Shown here piece after piece: positions 33,701-44,058 of a DNA stretch of 64,000 bases. The notes beneath the pieces were generated by a model. The model saw only the letters and a program-made list of their open reading frames with translations, was not told where the DNA came from and searched no databases. Origin of the DNA: Notospermus geniculatus (taxonomy: Eukaryota > Nemertea > Pilidiophora > Heteronemertea > Lineidae); assembly GCA_002633025.1 (NCBI GenBank), contig NMRB01001563.1, forward strand, positions 1 to 64,000, in the 5' to 3' direction. Within the stretch, counting starts at the first letter, position 1; every line of letters starts with the position of its first letter. Both the position numbers and the translations under genes were made by a program.

Positions 33701-36700
33701 GTGGAAAAAGGTCTTAAATCTACTCTTCAGAATTATGCAGTTTTTCTGCCAGGAATTTTTTAAAGGGGGGACAAAGAGAAAATTTGACAGAATTCTTGGT
33801 AAAAACACAAATTTTGCCTTTTTAAAGGAGGGGGCATACCCCCCCCCCCTGTACCCCCCTCTGGCAGACACACTGTTATGGACATGGCAGTGAAAAGGTT
33901 TTAAAGCAGTTCCATTTCACTTATCGGACGAATTATTTTCAGTCCAAATCTCAAGTTCCATCAATGCCACAGCCGCCAGGCCCAGCCTCCCGGCCCACGG
34001 TACCACCCTCCACTTCCCAGCCAACCTTTAGCATGAACCAAGGCCCGGCCGCCGGCAAGGCACCTCTTACAAAACAAGAAAGTAAATCGTCATCGGCATT
34101 TGACCTACTGGGAGATTTAGGTGGCGCGGATCCCTTTGCGGCACCTGCTGCCCAACCTCAGCCCCAGGCACACTTTCAGACGACGCCTCCTGATGATGGA
34201 TTTGCAAATTTTGAGTCCGCATTTTCTGATAATAGTTTTGCATGTAAGTGTCATACCATTATATTTTGGGCCTTTTTGTTGTGTTGTCAGTCCGAAATCT
34301 GTAGTGTTTCTTGTGTTTAACAGTGCAGCAAGCACAAAATACGGTTTTTGCCGTGTCACACTGCAGAAAGGACGTTGTAGCTTGACTTTGATTGCTTTGT
34401 TTTGCTACTTGTTAATAACGTCTTACGGGTCCTTTGCTCACTGCGCCACCTGTCAGGTTGTCAGTTCCCCATTGGTGGACATTAGACATCCTGAATCGGG
34501 TAAGTTGGATGTGAAATATTTTGAAGCATAGATGAGAGTTTTCCGGGAATTCCCGGATTTCCGGGAATTCCCGGATTTCCGGGAGGGGGGCTGGCCAAAA
34601 ATCTGGCTTTTTCGATTTGGCTTCATTCCGGCACCTGTGCTGTTCCGGGTCCCGGTTTTACATCCAACCACCAACAATCCTAGATTGGTTCCATGATCTA
34701 CCGCTAGGATTTGATGACAGCGATGGCGCCAAGATGGCGGCGGGCCGTCGGAAGGACGAATTGACCAGTGAATATGATGATATCGTGATTGTCATCGCAT
34801 ATCATGGCCTGTTCCAAGACAGTGGATCGAATGGCAGATTTGGGACTACCTATGACTTCTGGGGTCATGACTAATTTCCGGGAATTTTTTGAAATGGCAC
34901 TCTCATCTATGTTGAAGGGCTGTGCTGCCCTTATTCCTAAAAAGCACACAGATCTTTATTGCCTGCTGTTTGTGATGAAGAGGGCTCCATAAATCTTCAA
35001 GTTATCTGTTTTCTGGCCCGAAGGTTTTATTTTGAGACAATCCATAGAATTCACGTCTTATCTTTGCCTCTAGCTGCTCCAACCGCACCGGCGCCAGCGT
35101 CGACACCTTTCTCCACGCCCATATCACAACAGTCGAGTCCATTTGGATCGTTCACATCCGCCACAATGCCGGGCACTGGAAGTACAATGATGTCGCCGTC
35201 GACGGCCACCTCGGTACCGAGCGGGCCGCCGGCCGCCACTTCGACAACACAGGCGGCGGGGGACCGGTATGCAGCTTTAGCGAGTTTAGATAGCATGTTT
35301 GGAGGGGGGACTACCGAGAGTCGGACAGTCAATTGGGATGGTAAGTACATGTAACACAGCAAAATTTTTCCCATCGCTGACAGGTTGCGATGAAGTTTGA
35401 GGTTTTGTCAGCGACAAAATCATTTTGCATGCTAGTTATAAGATTCCTCGCAGTTGATTTATCCCACATCACAGCGAAGTTTGGTATCGAAAGCGAATTA
35501 GTGATGCATGTCTCACAGCTGCTGCAGATGCATTGGTGTACCAGTGAGACATGAAGTTGCAATGAAGGCATCTCTGTCACATGCATTGGTGGATCCTTAG
35601 GATAATGAGGAAAATTCAATCAGGAACATGCTTCCATGACGACTGGCCTAGTTGGCCCGTATTTTATCCCTATGCGATGAACTTCTGTGGAGGACTTTTC
35701 ATAGTAGGACAGCCCTTGGACTAATATATCCATTGTAGGATGTACATGTATAAAAATGTGAAAAAAATTAAGAAATGGCGATTGATGCCTTATGCGAGGG
35801 TCCGTGGGTTCGAGTCCGGTAGGAAGCTATGTCTTTCACCAAAAGCGGCTGATCCACTGATGCGATTCTGGCTTTAGACAGAGTTGCGATCACCTTATAT
35901 GGCAATCGGAAGCCCTTATAAGGTGATCGCAAAGGGATCACAACCCCGTCTGAAGCCAAAATCGCGTCAGTGGATCAGGCGCTTTAGAAACCTGTTATTA
36001 TTTCATGCCAAAGAAATACATGTAGATACAAAAATGTGTGGAAAAAATTTCATGGTGGGATGCAGCAAGTCATCAAAACGTGATGTTTTCAATTCAGGAG
36101 GGTCCACATCCACTCAAGGTTGGTCAGCTTTCTCAAGCCAGGGCTCAACTTCCGCACAAGCACCAGTTAATAACTTTAGTACCAGCAGTACATTTCCTAG
36201 TAATACAGGTAAGTCTGTGCCGTGAGAAAAATTAGGGACACCAGAATTAAAGAAATAAAGTCTCACTGTTCAAGACGCCTTGATAGTCCAGTGGTTATTG
36301 CATACGCCTAAGAAGCAGCCCTGGGTTCAAACCTCGCATGGGCCACTCCAGATTGATCGTTCGTGGCTCTTTATGTCCCTGTCTTAATGCTTGTGATGGA
36401 TTCCCCCACTGGGCCTGGCCGAGGCAGATTTGGTAGGCCAATAATAAAACCCAATAGGAGCTGTCAGCGAGTTGACCACTAGGTGTCACTACAGCCCAAT
36501 TCAATGCAACTAGCGGACCCAATCATTATCGATCGAGCAACAATCACGTAGATTTTCCTGTACATTGGTCCGCTAAGACTTTGCTGCAATCTGTTGGCAA
36601 TATGTGGGCTCCTATTGACACCTATTCACTGTAGTGGCAAGCAAATATGCCGAAGTCGGAATTGAAAGTTAAAGTCAAAGTTTGGGTTTATAGTCTGATA

Positions 36701-38740
36701 TCAACAACAGTAGAGGTGTCATCCGACTTTACACTTTAACCCCAGTCTATCCTGAAACCTTTCAGTAGAACTCATATGAGCTGCTCATTCAGCGCGACAA
36801 TCTGAGCTTTTCCGACAGGCATGTACGGCGCAATAGACCGCAATATACGCAAAAACGCACAAATCGCCCTATGTAAGATCAGAACGAACGTAGCAGAAGA
36901 AGTTATGCCCGAATCCAATTTTCCATGTTCCAGCTTCAAATCCATTTAGCTCGGCTCCAGCTCCTCCGAGTTACAACCAAGTGCAACAACAACAACAACA
37001 GGCTGTGTCAAGTAGCGCCAATCCATTCTTAGCCAGCGGTCAGCCGCAACCTGTCGGCGGCGGATTTTCACAATTCGGTGCGCCGACGACGGCACAAAGT
37101 AGTGGTGGCGGTTTTGGGAACTTCGCATCAGCCCCTGCGACGACGTCTAGTAATTTCGGTATGCAGAATGGTGGTTTTCCGACAAGTGGTGGATGGGGTC
37201 AGGCACCCGCACAACAAAGTCAAGGTTTTGGACAAGCACCTCAGAATCAACTGTTCGGACAGCCGGCCCAGCAACAGTTCGGACAGCAGCCATTCGGTCA
37301 AGGTCAAGGCCAGATGAGTGCGTTTTCTCAGCCTGGTACACAGCAAGGTTTCGGCATGCAGACTGGTGCTCAGTTTGGTAAACAAGGTTTTGGGATGCAG
37401 CAACAGCAACAGCCGTTTGGTGCACCCCCACAGCAACAGCAGATGGGAGGCTGGGGTCAACCAGGTCCTGCGTCTAATACAAGTAATCCATTTATGGTGA
37501 GTTTATTGTTCAAGATCCCAATAGTTTTCTGAATGTTTGGTTACCTGGACATTTCTGCTGTCAGTCACAACACTGGGTCATATTCACCAGTTCAGTAAGA
37601 TATGGTTTGTCTCAACAGAATTCATCAGATGTGTGGCGGTCTAGGAAAACCCGTTGGAAGTCGCTGAGCATCCTCCCACAGCAGGGCTTTGGTCTCGTTC
37701 CTCTTCATACACTCCACACAAAGCCCTGCTGAAATTGGGCCTCCCAGGCAAGCAGAGGCGGTCAGAAAACCATTGCCCAATCAGAATGCAGCATTTTCAG
37801 GGTGTCAATATTAAATAATTATGACTCATAATAACAATCAAAAATAATAAGAATCTTTCCTATACACAGGAAGAACCTCTATGATAAAATTCAGCCAATT
37901 TTAGAAAGATGTAGGTAAGTGATTTGTAAAGGATAAAACTTTAAAATCAAACTGGGTAAAACCACGAAATTTGTACTTCTCCAGTCATCCTTAAAATACA
38001 GGGAGTGCAACTGGAGTATGGAACAGCCACATCAGATTCACTGGCCGTTGTATTTCAGCAGGGGTTTGTGTGAGCGGATGAAGAGGAGCGAGGTAAAAAT
38101 CCCTGCTGTGGGAGGATGTCGCTGAGTGATCAACAAGGGTTGTTAGATTGCCTGTGCATTGATCTGCTACTGTTCACCTGTTACATAGTACATTTCAGCT
38201 ATTGAAATGTGCGGGTTCGCCAAGGCCATTAACACTTTCCTCAAACGCGACATCCGACGGGTTTTCCTAGACCGCCTCACACATAACACAAAATTTTTTA
38301 AATTCAGCTGTTCCATTGTTCTTTCAAGCCTTTGTATTTGTGCGTATCATGATGATGGCAATAACGCTAATAATAATATGTTCTTGTTCATGGTAAACAC
38401 CGGTTCCAAGTGCTTCTGGGACTGTTATTACCCTTTTGAAACATTTTGTTCTTCATGGAAGTACAGTGGTCAAGCCTCAAACTCATAAAGAAGAGGCTGT
38501 GTGTTCCATTCCCAGTAAAGTTTCTACGTCATACTCTCAAACTGGTCTGAGAAGATCAAGTAATGATGCACTGAATGTGAAGCACTTTTGAGACTGCATT
38601 ACAGTGAAAGTCGCTTTGTAAAAATTCCTAAATCTCAGTGAAAGTCGCTTTGAAAAAATTCCTAAATCTCTGCTCTTTTATTTCAGAATATACCAACTCA
38701 GCAAGGAATTCCACCCAACTCTACGAACCCGTTCTTGTAG
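21545..38740 (+). CDS. AGFG1: AGFG1 (Arf-GAP domain and FG repeat protein, HRB), eight exons
   Basis: AGFG1 is an Arf-GAP-fold protein with FG and NPF repeats that binds EH-domain endocytic proteins; in mice it is needed for acrosome formation. Exons: 21545-21708 (or 8209-8372), 31514-31607, 33249-33503, 33943-34243, 35074-35340, 36098-36208, 36934-37496, 38687-38740. Phases fit and the total is 1809 nt (602 residues; human about 560). Residues 1-135 form the Arf-GAP domain: zinc finger C28-x2-C31-x16-C48-x2-C51, then Arg56 and RGLNPPHRVKSISM, and later YLGLFDSR and KYEKKRWHV. Residues 172-397 are low-complexity Ser/Pro/Thr/Ala-rich. Residues 398-585 are Gln/Gly-rich with about eleven FG pairs. 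NPF motifs at 400, 427, 582 and 599 match the four of the human protein, and the protein ends NSTNPFL. Confidence 0.94.
22721..23651. mobile_element. 931-bp Tc1-type foldback element, B-specific
   Basis: It begins CAGTCATTGACATTAG and ends with the exact inverse, flanked by TA on both sides, as expected for Tc1/mariner. The two halves are near-complete inverted copies. The empty site is near 10017. Confidence 0.8.
23896..25144. mobile_element. 1249-bp hAT-like non-autonomous element, B-specific
   Basis: Ends CAGGGTTCGTAG and CTACTAACCCTG are inverted; AAATA is repeated at both flanks. Sub-terminal AAGTCTTTGAATT and CATTGAAAGTCATTAAAAG runs are typical of this sort of element. The interior 24050-24560 is not repetitive here and may be captured DNA. 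Confidence 0.65.
25715..26243. mobile_element. 529-bp inverted-repeat element, B-specific
   Basis: AGGCCAATGAAAATTGATTA and its inverse bound the element. A second palindrome (AAAGGGCATA / TATGCCCTTTT) lies near 26040-26100. Confidence 0.72.
26694..26985. mobile_element. CAGG..GGATCC-type element, copy in block B
   Basis: It starts CAGGCGCAGATC and ends GATCCGCCCCTG. It resembles 47912-48179 internally (AATTTTCTGGGGG, TCGGC blocks). Confidence 0.6.
27376..27611. mobile_element. Foldback element with TATACGAAAATGCCGG arms
   Basis: AAGTATACGAAAATGCCGGT appears forward and inverted, the outer TAGGCTTCCTTAA matching GGAAGCCTTAA. Found in block B only. Confidence 0.65.
28064..28165. other. 102-bp micro-inversion relative to block A
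   Basis: This is the reverse complement of 11300-11401, while flanking sequence on both sides keeps its orientation. In B it is bordered by two direct copies of GGACAAGAAACA.. ending TTTTTTGGCCT. Confidence 0.8.
29560..29910. mobile_element. MITE with AGGCCTTTTTAC ends
   Basis: The right end GTAAAAAGGCCT inverts the left; the interior has several CGGTTCG-like segments in opposite orientations. It lies in AGFG1 intron 1. Confidence 0.68.
30317..30705. mobile_element. MITE with TTA target duplication
   Basis: AGGTGGATTTATACTTCTGA inverts at the right end. TTA lies at 30314-30316 and 30706-30708. It is Harbinger-type by target size. Located in AGFG1 intron 1. Confidence 0.72.
31183..31365. mobile_element. 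Internally deleted copy of the Mutator-type MITE
   Basis: It shares CAGTTGTGTACCGCGCCCCC and the closing ACACAACTGCGT with the full copies at 61640 and 62635 but is half their length. It lies 149 bp before AGFG1 exon 2. Confidence 0.6.
31514..31607 (+). CDS. AGFG1: AGFG1 exon 2
   Basis: Acceptor CATTTCAG, donor GAT|GTAAGT, 94 nt. It completes Leu55 and encodes RGLNPPHRVKSISM through KCHGND, the core of the Arf-GAP domain with the conserved Arg56. Confidence 0.95.
32733..33065. mobile_element. MITE with TATAAGGCGCACC sub-repeats
   Basis: TACCATATTTTCGCG and CGAAAATTACGGTA are near-inverted ends; GCGC(A/C)CC and TATAAGGCGC recur inside. Elements with these ends are widespread in animals. Located in AGFG1 intron 2. 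Confidence 0.65.
33094..33162 (-). other. tRNA-Ala(UGC)-like sequence, probably a SINE head or tRNA relic
   Basis: On the minus strand AGGGCCC pairs with TGGCTCT at the ends (6 of 7), CCGCTTTGCAAGCGG gives an anticodon loop with TGC, and CCTGGGTTCGAATCCAGG resembles a T arm with an 8-nt loop. The D arm is degenerate and the total is 69 nt, so a working tRNA is unlikely. Confidence 0.4.
33249..33503 (+). CDS. AGFG1: AGFG1 exon 3
   Basis: Acceptor CTTACAG, donor CAG|GTACGT, 85 codons in phase 0. It encodes YLGLFDSR, KYEKKRWHV and RPLKSLLG, all diagnostic of the AGFG family. Confidence 0.95.
33943..34243 (+). CDS. AGFG1: AGFG1 exon 4
   Basis: Acceptor ATTTTCAG, donor CAT|GTAAGT, 301 nt. It is Pro/Ser-rich with FDLLGDLGGADPF, the counterpart of the FDLLSDLG motif in vertebrate AGFG1, and FANFESAF. 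Confidence 0.93.
35074..35340 (+). CDS. AGFG1: AGFG1 exon 5
   Basis: Acceptor GCCTCTAG, donor GATG|GTAAGT, 267 nt. It contains GDRYAALASLDSMFGGG, matching the vertebrate DKYAALANLDNIF repeat. Confidence 0.93.
35842..35985. mobile_element. 144-bp palindromic element in AGFG1 intron 5
   Basis: CTGATCCACTGATGCGATTC is inverted at the right with a few mismatches; CTTATATGG..CTTATAAGG forms the centre. A tRNA B-box-like GGGTTCGAGTCC lies just upstream at 35807. Confidence 0.65.
36098..36208 (+). CDS. AGFG1: AGFG1 exon 6
   Basis: Acceptor AATTCAG, donor ACAG|GTAAGT, 111 nt, Ser/Thr-rich. It is supported by phase continuity rather than by a family motif. Confidence 0.85.
36278..36442 (+). mobile_element. 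tRNA-derived SINE in AGFG1 intron 6
   Basis: TAGTCCAGTGGTTATTGC (A-box-like) and GGGTTCAAACCTCG (B-box-like) are spaced as in a tRNA promoter, followed by an unrelated body. Confidence 0.5.
36451..36606. repeat. About 160-bp interspersed repeat, copy 1
   Basis: It runs from CAATAGGAGCTGTCAG to TTTGCTGCAATCTGTTGGC. Related copies are at 40000-40150 and 49939-50103. Confidence 0.75.
36934..37496 (+). CDS. AGFG1: AGFG1 exon 7 (FG/NPF repeats)
   Basis: Acceptor GTTCCAG, donor ATG|GTGAGT, 563 nt. It encodes three of the four NPF motifs, about eleven FG pairs and several short polyglutamine runs. Confidence 0.94.
37629..38284. mobile_element. Foldback element in the last AGFG1 intron
   Basis: The outer arms GGCGGTCTAGGAAAACCCG and the inverse bound a structure whose inner arms carry ATCCTCCCACAGCAGGG. 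The shorter elements at 43387-43493 and 47712-47802 are built from the same inner arm. Confidence 0.72.
38687..38740 (+). CDS. AGFG1: AGFG1 exon 8 (terminal)
   Basis: Acceptor TTTATTTCAG. It encodes NIPTQQGIPPNSTNPFL and a TAG stop. The NPFL end is shared with vertebrate AGFG1. The 3' end of the transcript could not be placed. Confidence 0.93.
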   Translation, partial: NIPTQQGIPPNSTNPFL

Positions 38741-39156
38741 CTAGACGAGAGACTGATTTAGGAACAAATTAATGAATAATTACACATAATGATACCTTAT
38801 AATGGATATTATTATCATCGGAAAAACGGAATTCTGGATGGCGTGTAAATCAGCTTATCTCGGCCTGATGAAGGACTGTGGAGAAAAAGTGAATTTAGCT
38901 GAAGTCGAATAGCGTAGATGACGAATTCATGGCTGAGGTTGGCGTCCCCTTGACAGTGATGAGGAAAGGATAACTGCACCATGTTCCTGAAGTCCATATC
39001 CATGCGACTCTGGTTGAAAAGTCACGCTTACTCTACTTCCAGTTCCCATTTGGCTACAAGTCTATTCTCTCTTGTACTGTAGATATGTAGCCAATAACCA
39101 TCAGTGATGACCTGTAGTAACAGAAATTCAACAAATTTTGGTAGTCTGTGCCAAAT

Positions 39157-39340
39157 CAGGCACGGATCCAGGGGAGGGGGCGTGTTACATAACAGGGCGC
39201 AGCCGGCACGTGCCCCCTTTCGGCCAACAAATCTGTAAAATTGACCGTGAAGTTCTGAAATTTGGAACAAATCATTGAAATTCACCGCAGATTTCAATGT
39301 TTCTAGCACAGTGTGCCCCACTTTCCCGAGTCCGCCCCTG
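39157..39340. mobile_element. GGATCC-type MITE
   Basis: CAGGCACGGATCCAGGGG at the left and TCCGCCCCTG at the right. Internally matches 60516-60689. Confidence 0.65.
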
Positions 39341-39511
39341 CAAATGGCAAATTCTGTGAGACTTTTTAGCCAAATGGGGAATCTTGCAGATGGCATTAAA
39401 ACAGCTGCATGTACTTTGGTACCTTATATGGGCATTGTAACAAGCATGTGGAAGCACTGAGTCTTTGTAATTATCATGTTCCTGATGCCGTGGATGCTCA
39501 CTAGGCCTTAC

Positions 39512-39921
39512 TAAGGCTACTGGTATACTGAATGCGATTCCTAAGCGAATTTCGTATCCCGACACCCTTTGCATTGCCGCATCCGTCAACGCACACGATG
39601 GGGCAATGGCTTTTCCTTTGGATCGTTAGACTGAGTGTGGCCCGCTGTGCGTTGACGCAATGCGTCCAAAAATGATTGAAAAATCATCAATTTTTCAGCC
39701 GACGCATTGGTCAACGCACAGGTTTTTGAAGGCGGCGCTGGTGTGCCTCATCACTTCCTGCGTGTTTTGGCGAGTAGAAGCACTGAGTAGGCCTACTGAT
39801 CCGAACGCGAAAACGCATTGGGTGTACAGTATTTTTCTGTGCGATTGTTTGAAAAACGCATGCGACGACGAACAGGCATCGCACAGGACAACAGATCGCG
39901 TTCAGTGTACCCGTAGCCTTA
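39512..39921. mobile_element. MITE with TAAGGCTACTGGTATAC ends
   Basis: The inverse GTACCCGTAGCCTTA closes it; CAACGCACA / TGCGTTGACG repeats sit inside in both orientations. Confidence 0.68.
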
Positions 39922-39999
39922 TGTCTCGTAAAAAACACGACCGTTGTAAAATAACCAGAGGTACTCTGTACGCAAAATGAATTCTTTCAGAATTGGGCT

Positions 40000-40150
40000 C
40001 CAATAGGAGCTGTCAGTGAGTTGACCAATATGTGTCACTACGGCCCAATTCAATGCATATAGCGGACCCATTCACTCTTGATCGAGCACCAATCACGTGG
40101 ATTTTCCTGTGTATCGGTCCATTAGAACTTTGCTGCCATCTTTTGGCAAT
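40000..40150. repeat. About 160-bp interspersed repeat, copy 2
   Basis: CAATAGGAGCTGTCAGTG to TGCTGCCATCTTTTGGCAAT; very close to copy 1. Confidence 0.75.
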
Positions 40151-40170
40151 ACGCGCGGTTGACTGTTCCT

Positions 40171-40417
40171 ATAGACAAATCCCAAATTGACGTAAACGGG
40201 AAAGATCTGCGCACTTCCGCCGAAATAGCAACAAGAACCTCTGTCTGAAACTGAATGACGTGACACAGAGAACCCCACGACAGGGACTTTGACGACGTTA
40301 CGTCAGAGTTGACCATTGCTGAATCACGGATTGCGTCACGTCAGCTGGTTTCAGATCGAGGTTCTTGTTGCTATTTCGGTGGAAGTGCGCAGAACTTGGA
40401 ATTTGGGATTTGTCTAT
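40171..40417. mobile_element. 247-bp foldback MITE
   Basis: ATAGACAAATCCCAAATT is exactly inverted at the right end and GCAACAAGAACCTC is mirrored inside. Confidence 0.75.
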
Positions 40418-40709
40418 TATAAGCCATCTCTCATTTTCTATACTCCTATTCCAATGGTAATATGTCCTCTTGTATTAGTGTAACCCATCATTGTGCTATT
40501 GTGAAAACAACCCTTACACAAATGCCTCGCCCTGTCGGTCTTTCTTTCAAAGTTACAAATCAAAGGCATGATAATAGTATGAATAATAATCAGCAAAGCT
40601 TCTATGTAGCACTTTCAACTGGTATAGGCCCATTTCCAATAGAGAGTAACAGGACTTCACTGCCGTTAGCAGCCGCCTGTTAGTGGCCCTAAGACGTCAC
40701 AAAATTTGA

Positions 40710-40867
40710 CTTCCAATTTATAAGACCGAATTTTTCTGTCTTCAATTTATGGTGTTTGACGAATTGAAAACTTGGATCAAATCGTTTTTATCAAGGATGT
40801 CCATAGCGGACTGCAATTCATTCTCGTAGTTGAAGTCGGAGTCGGGCCGCTGCGCAACCTCTCTATT
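40710..40867. mobile_element. Single arm of foldback family F1
   Basis: It matches the right arm of the F1 elements (ATGTCCATAGCGGACTGC .. GCTGCGCAACCTCTC). No left arm found. Confidence 0.7.
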
Positions 40868-41220
40868 GAAAAATTTCAGTGTATCTGGAGCGCAAATACT
40901 GAATGTGGAGCTTACTCACAAAAACCCGTGCAATGTACCTCCCCGTATTATCAATAACAATACCTCTTTAGTTGCTCTTCATTTTGTAAACTTGCCATCT
41001 ACGTTATAACCATTTTATTTACGTTCGTGCATGCTGATATACTTTGGGTTTTAGTTTGTACTGTGATATATAGTTAGGTTATGGAGCAGGAAAATTGAAG
41101 AAATATATTCACTGAGTTCAATCAGTTTCAGAAACGGTCGTCCTTAACCTAAAAATTTTTCCTCCTTGTGCCATGATGTCATGCAATGTGTCAGACAACC
41201 TCCAGCGAAATCGGTTTCTA

Positions 41221-41370
41221 AAGCGGCCCATACACGTTCAATATTATTGCACAATATGAGGATCAAAATGGGCAATATTATTGCCAATCTTCTACCCATC
41301 ATGCCAGAAGCACATGCCCCTATTTTGGGCCCCATATTGTGCAATAATATTGATCTTGTATGGGCGGCTT
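41221..41370. mobile_element. 150-bp MITE
   Basis: AAGCGGCCCATACACG .. TATTATTGCACAATATG is mirrored with few mismatches at the right. Confidence 0.75.
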
Positions 41371-41725
41371 CAGCCTATGGGCAGTTATATCTGCAAAAAA
41401 GACGTAACAGAGAAATGTTGCAAGTCATTATATAGAGTCATTTTGATGCGATCTTGATCTTGAGATGTGGCTGAGAAAGATCTTGGGCGGTGCTGCAGTC
41501 GTCAGGATGATCTTGAATGATAGTTGAGTTCAGAAACAATTGGTTCTAAATCTACGTCCTAAGCCATTACAAGTATTTTCCAGCAATTTCAGCAAACTGG
41601 GACTTCATTTACAATGCACAAGAGTTGTGGATCTATAAGTTGACTGGTTCCTCCCTATCCTTAAGGATAGAAGGTGAAACCAGTCAAATTACAGATCCGC
41701 AAGTCGAACGAACATTTTGTGAGTA

Positions 41726-41884
41726 AAGGCGCCTATCCACGTGAGAGTTTCCTCGCAGAAGTTGTTTGTTTTCTCACGGCTTACCGGTACACAGAGACCA
41801 ATGACACAAACAACTGCTCGCAGTTGAGTTGCCCATAGAGCCAACTTACTCGCGTGAGAAAACTCTCGCGTGGATAGGCACCTT
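41726..41884. mobile_element. MITE with AAGGCGCCTATCCACG ends
   Basis: The right end CGTGGATAGGCACCTT is the near inverse; GAGAGTTT / AAACTCTC is continued inside. Confidence 0.72.
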
Positions 41885-42700
41885 AAGGTCCTGGTTCTTT
41901 TATGCTATGTTGGCACAGTCTATAGTCTGGCGCAGCCTTCCCGCGACCCGATAGAATGCGGAAGTAGGCTTACCACAAACCACAGACTGACCACAAATCT
42001 TATTCAACACACGACTCTTGAATAACCGATTGGACAGCGTGATCAAATTATACTCTGCTCCACTTTTAGATGGCATAATTAGGTAGCTGCAAGCTGTTGT
42101 CAGATTTCGTATTTCCGCATTCCATTGGGCCACGCGAAGGCTGCGCCGGACTTTAGTTAGCACAATGTCACTCGCATGATTTGTGCATGTATGTATGCTG
42201 CCAGCTTAATAGGTTTATCTCAGCCGTGTCTCCTCCAGTCCTGCTGGCTTGAGTTGATAAATTTGATGCCAAGATAGTTCTGGTAATCTTTTGACACTTC
42301 AGCCTTGTGCTATCAGTCCCAATTTAATGCCCCTAACTGACAAGGGACAGGTCAGGGGCATATTCCACACTTTGCTTTGCTCTTGTTACGTAAAACATTG
42401 CATGAGATCGCTTGTTGCAGTTAAGCATTTCTGAAACTGAACCTATATCTGCACACTCTTGTTCATGTTTTTTTTCTTCTAATTTTAAATGCAATGAATA
42501 TATTTCTGATTAAGACACGTAGATTGTTTTAGTTGACATCACTCTATCTGAATTAATTGTGCTTATTTTTGTAGAAAAAAATACACGGAGGTTATAGGTA
42601 GGGCTTAGATGATTCTCTGTCCTGTAAAACAACTAGCTGTTGCTGTCTTGTTGATCATTGAGTCTACACCAATATGAAAATCGTGGAATGTATTTGATTT

Positions 42701-42862
42701 AATGGGAGACTTTCCTGCCGTTGGAGGCCACTACTGTTGAGCGGTCCTTGAACGTCACGAAATTTGACGTCACAAAGAAGTGCACTGCGCGATGTCATCT
42801 GTGAACGTCAAATTTTGTGACGTTCTACATGTAGGACCGATACGGCAGTAAATTCTCCCATT
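42701..42862. mobile_element. MITE with AATGGGAGA ends
   Basis: The arms contain ACGTCACGAAATTTGACGT and ACGTCAAATTTTGTGACGT. A related fragment lies near 40630-40710. Confidence 0.7.
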
Positions 42863-42883
42863 ACCTTCACCCACATTGTATTA

Positions 42884-43027
42884 AAGGCTGAGTTTACATC
42901 GAGGCACACGCGACACGGACACACACATGACACAGGTGAACAATGGCTTCAAAAAGGATTCATCCCCATGAAACCTTTGTTCGCCTGCGTGTTCGTGTCG
43001 CGTGTCATCCGATGTAAAGTCAGCCTA
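42884..43027. mobile_element. MITE with AGGCTGAGTTTACATCG ends
   Basis: Right end CGATGTAAAGTCAGCCT inverted; CACGCGACACG and CGTGTCGCGTG inside. Confidence 0.7.
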
Positions 43028-43055
43028 ACAGTTCAAAAGAACAGAGTCTTATAAT

Positions 43056-43182
43056 GCAGGTTTACATTTCGGTCTGTGTCATCATCTGATATCGCAACGT
43101 GACGGTGATCGCAACATTTCGGGGCATTCAGGTCGTCAGTTGCTGACGGAAAAGCGATGGTTGCATAAAGTGTAAACCTGCC
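43056..43182. mobile_element. MITE with GCAGGTTTACA ends
   Basis: AAGTGTAAACCTGC closes it. It lies 29 bp after the previous MITE and shares the TTTACA start, so the two may be related. Confidence 0.6.
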
Positions 43183-43386
43183 TTCACAATGATACCATGT
43201 CTGGCTGTCATTGTTGGAATAACAGATTTTCAGGTACCGGTATATCGAATTTTGTATTACCAGTAATACGGTAGTCGGAAATTGACTGATAATTTGTGAC
43301 CCTGAAAGGAAGCAGATGTCTATGTATTGTACTTCTTTGAAGTTTTCAATCCTATCTTTGCGGGCTACTTCCAGGGATCCCTCAGC

Positions 43387-43493
43387 ACATCCTCCCGTAG
43401 CAGGGCTTTGGTCTCGCTCCTCTTCATACACTCGCACACAATGTGTGAGTGGATGAAGAAGAGCAAGGTAAAAACCCCTGCTGTGGGAGGATG
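43387..43493. mobile_element. 107-bp palindromic MITE (CATCCTCCC family)
   Basis: CATCCTCCCGTAGCAGGG and CCTGCTGTGGGAGGATG are inverted around TTCATACACTCGCACACAA. Confidence 0.75.
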
Positions 43494-43736
43494 GCCTCGG
43501 CAGTCTATTTGCCTCATGTGAGTTGGCTCTCAATGGGCAATTCACCATTGTTACCTTATGGGTTACACCTTGACCAGTGACATAAACGACTGCCCATAAT
43601 TTTCTACCGCTCCCCATAGAGAGCTAACTTCCGCGAGAAAACTCACGGAAGTAGCGACTTGACAGTCAGCCAGGTGATTATAAACACATTACAGCCACAA
43701 TTGAACCTTCCAAAAGGTGAGGTTCGGTATTGTAAG

Positions 43737-44058
43737 GGATCATCTCAGAATTGCTTGATGCCCAGAGAGATGAAATTTTTTCATCTCTCTCTGGACCCCC
43801 CCCCCCCCAAATGGCAAAAAAAATCATATGTCTGGCATCAACACTTTTATTACAGAATTACTGGAGGACCAGTAGGGTACATGATAAAACATGATATATC
43901 CCTATATTAGAAGTTCTCTGGTTTCTTCTAGTTTACACGTGATGCCAAAAGGTCTAAAAAAAGGTCTAAAAAAATTTTGGTCAGGAAAGTGCTGACCCCC
44001 CTCCCCGAGACGAAAAAATTTCGTCTCTCTGGGCATCAAGCAGTTTTGAGATGATACC
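43737..44058. mobile_element. MITE with GGATCATCTCAGAATTGC ends
   Basis: CTTGATGCCCAGAGAGA is mirrored as TCTCTCTGGGCATCAAG near the right end. Confidence 0.75.

Noticed and set aside
34121-34531. Frame overlapping AGFG1 exon 4 and intron 4
   Set aside because: It is out of frame with the AGFG1 coding exon and reads into the intron.
43033-43617. 194-codon minus-strand open frame
   Set aside because: It runs through two MITEs (43056-43182 and 43387-43493), has no recognisable domain and no splice context.
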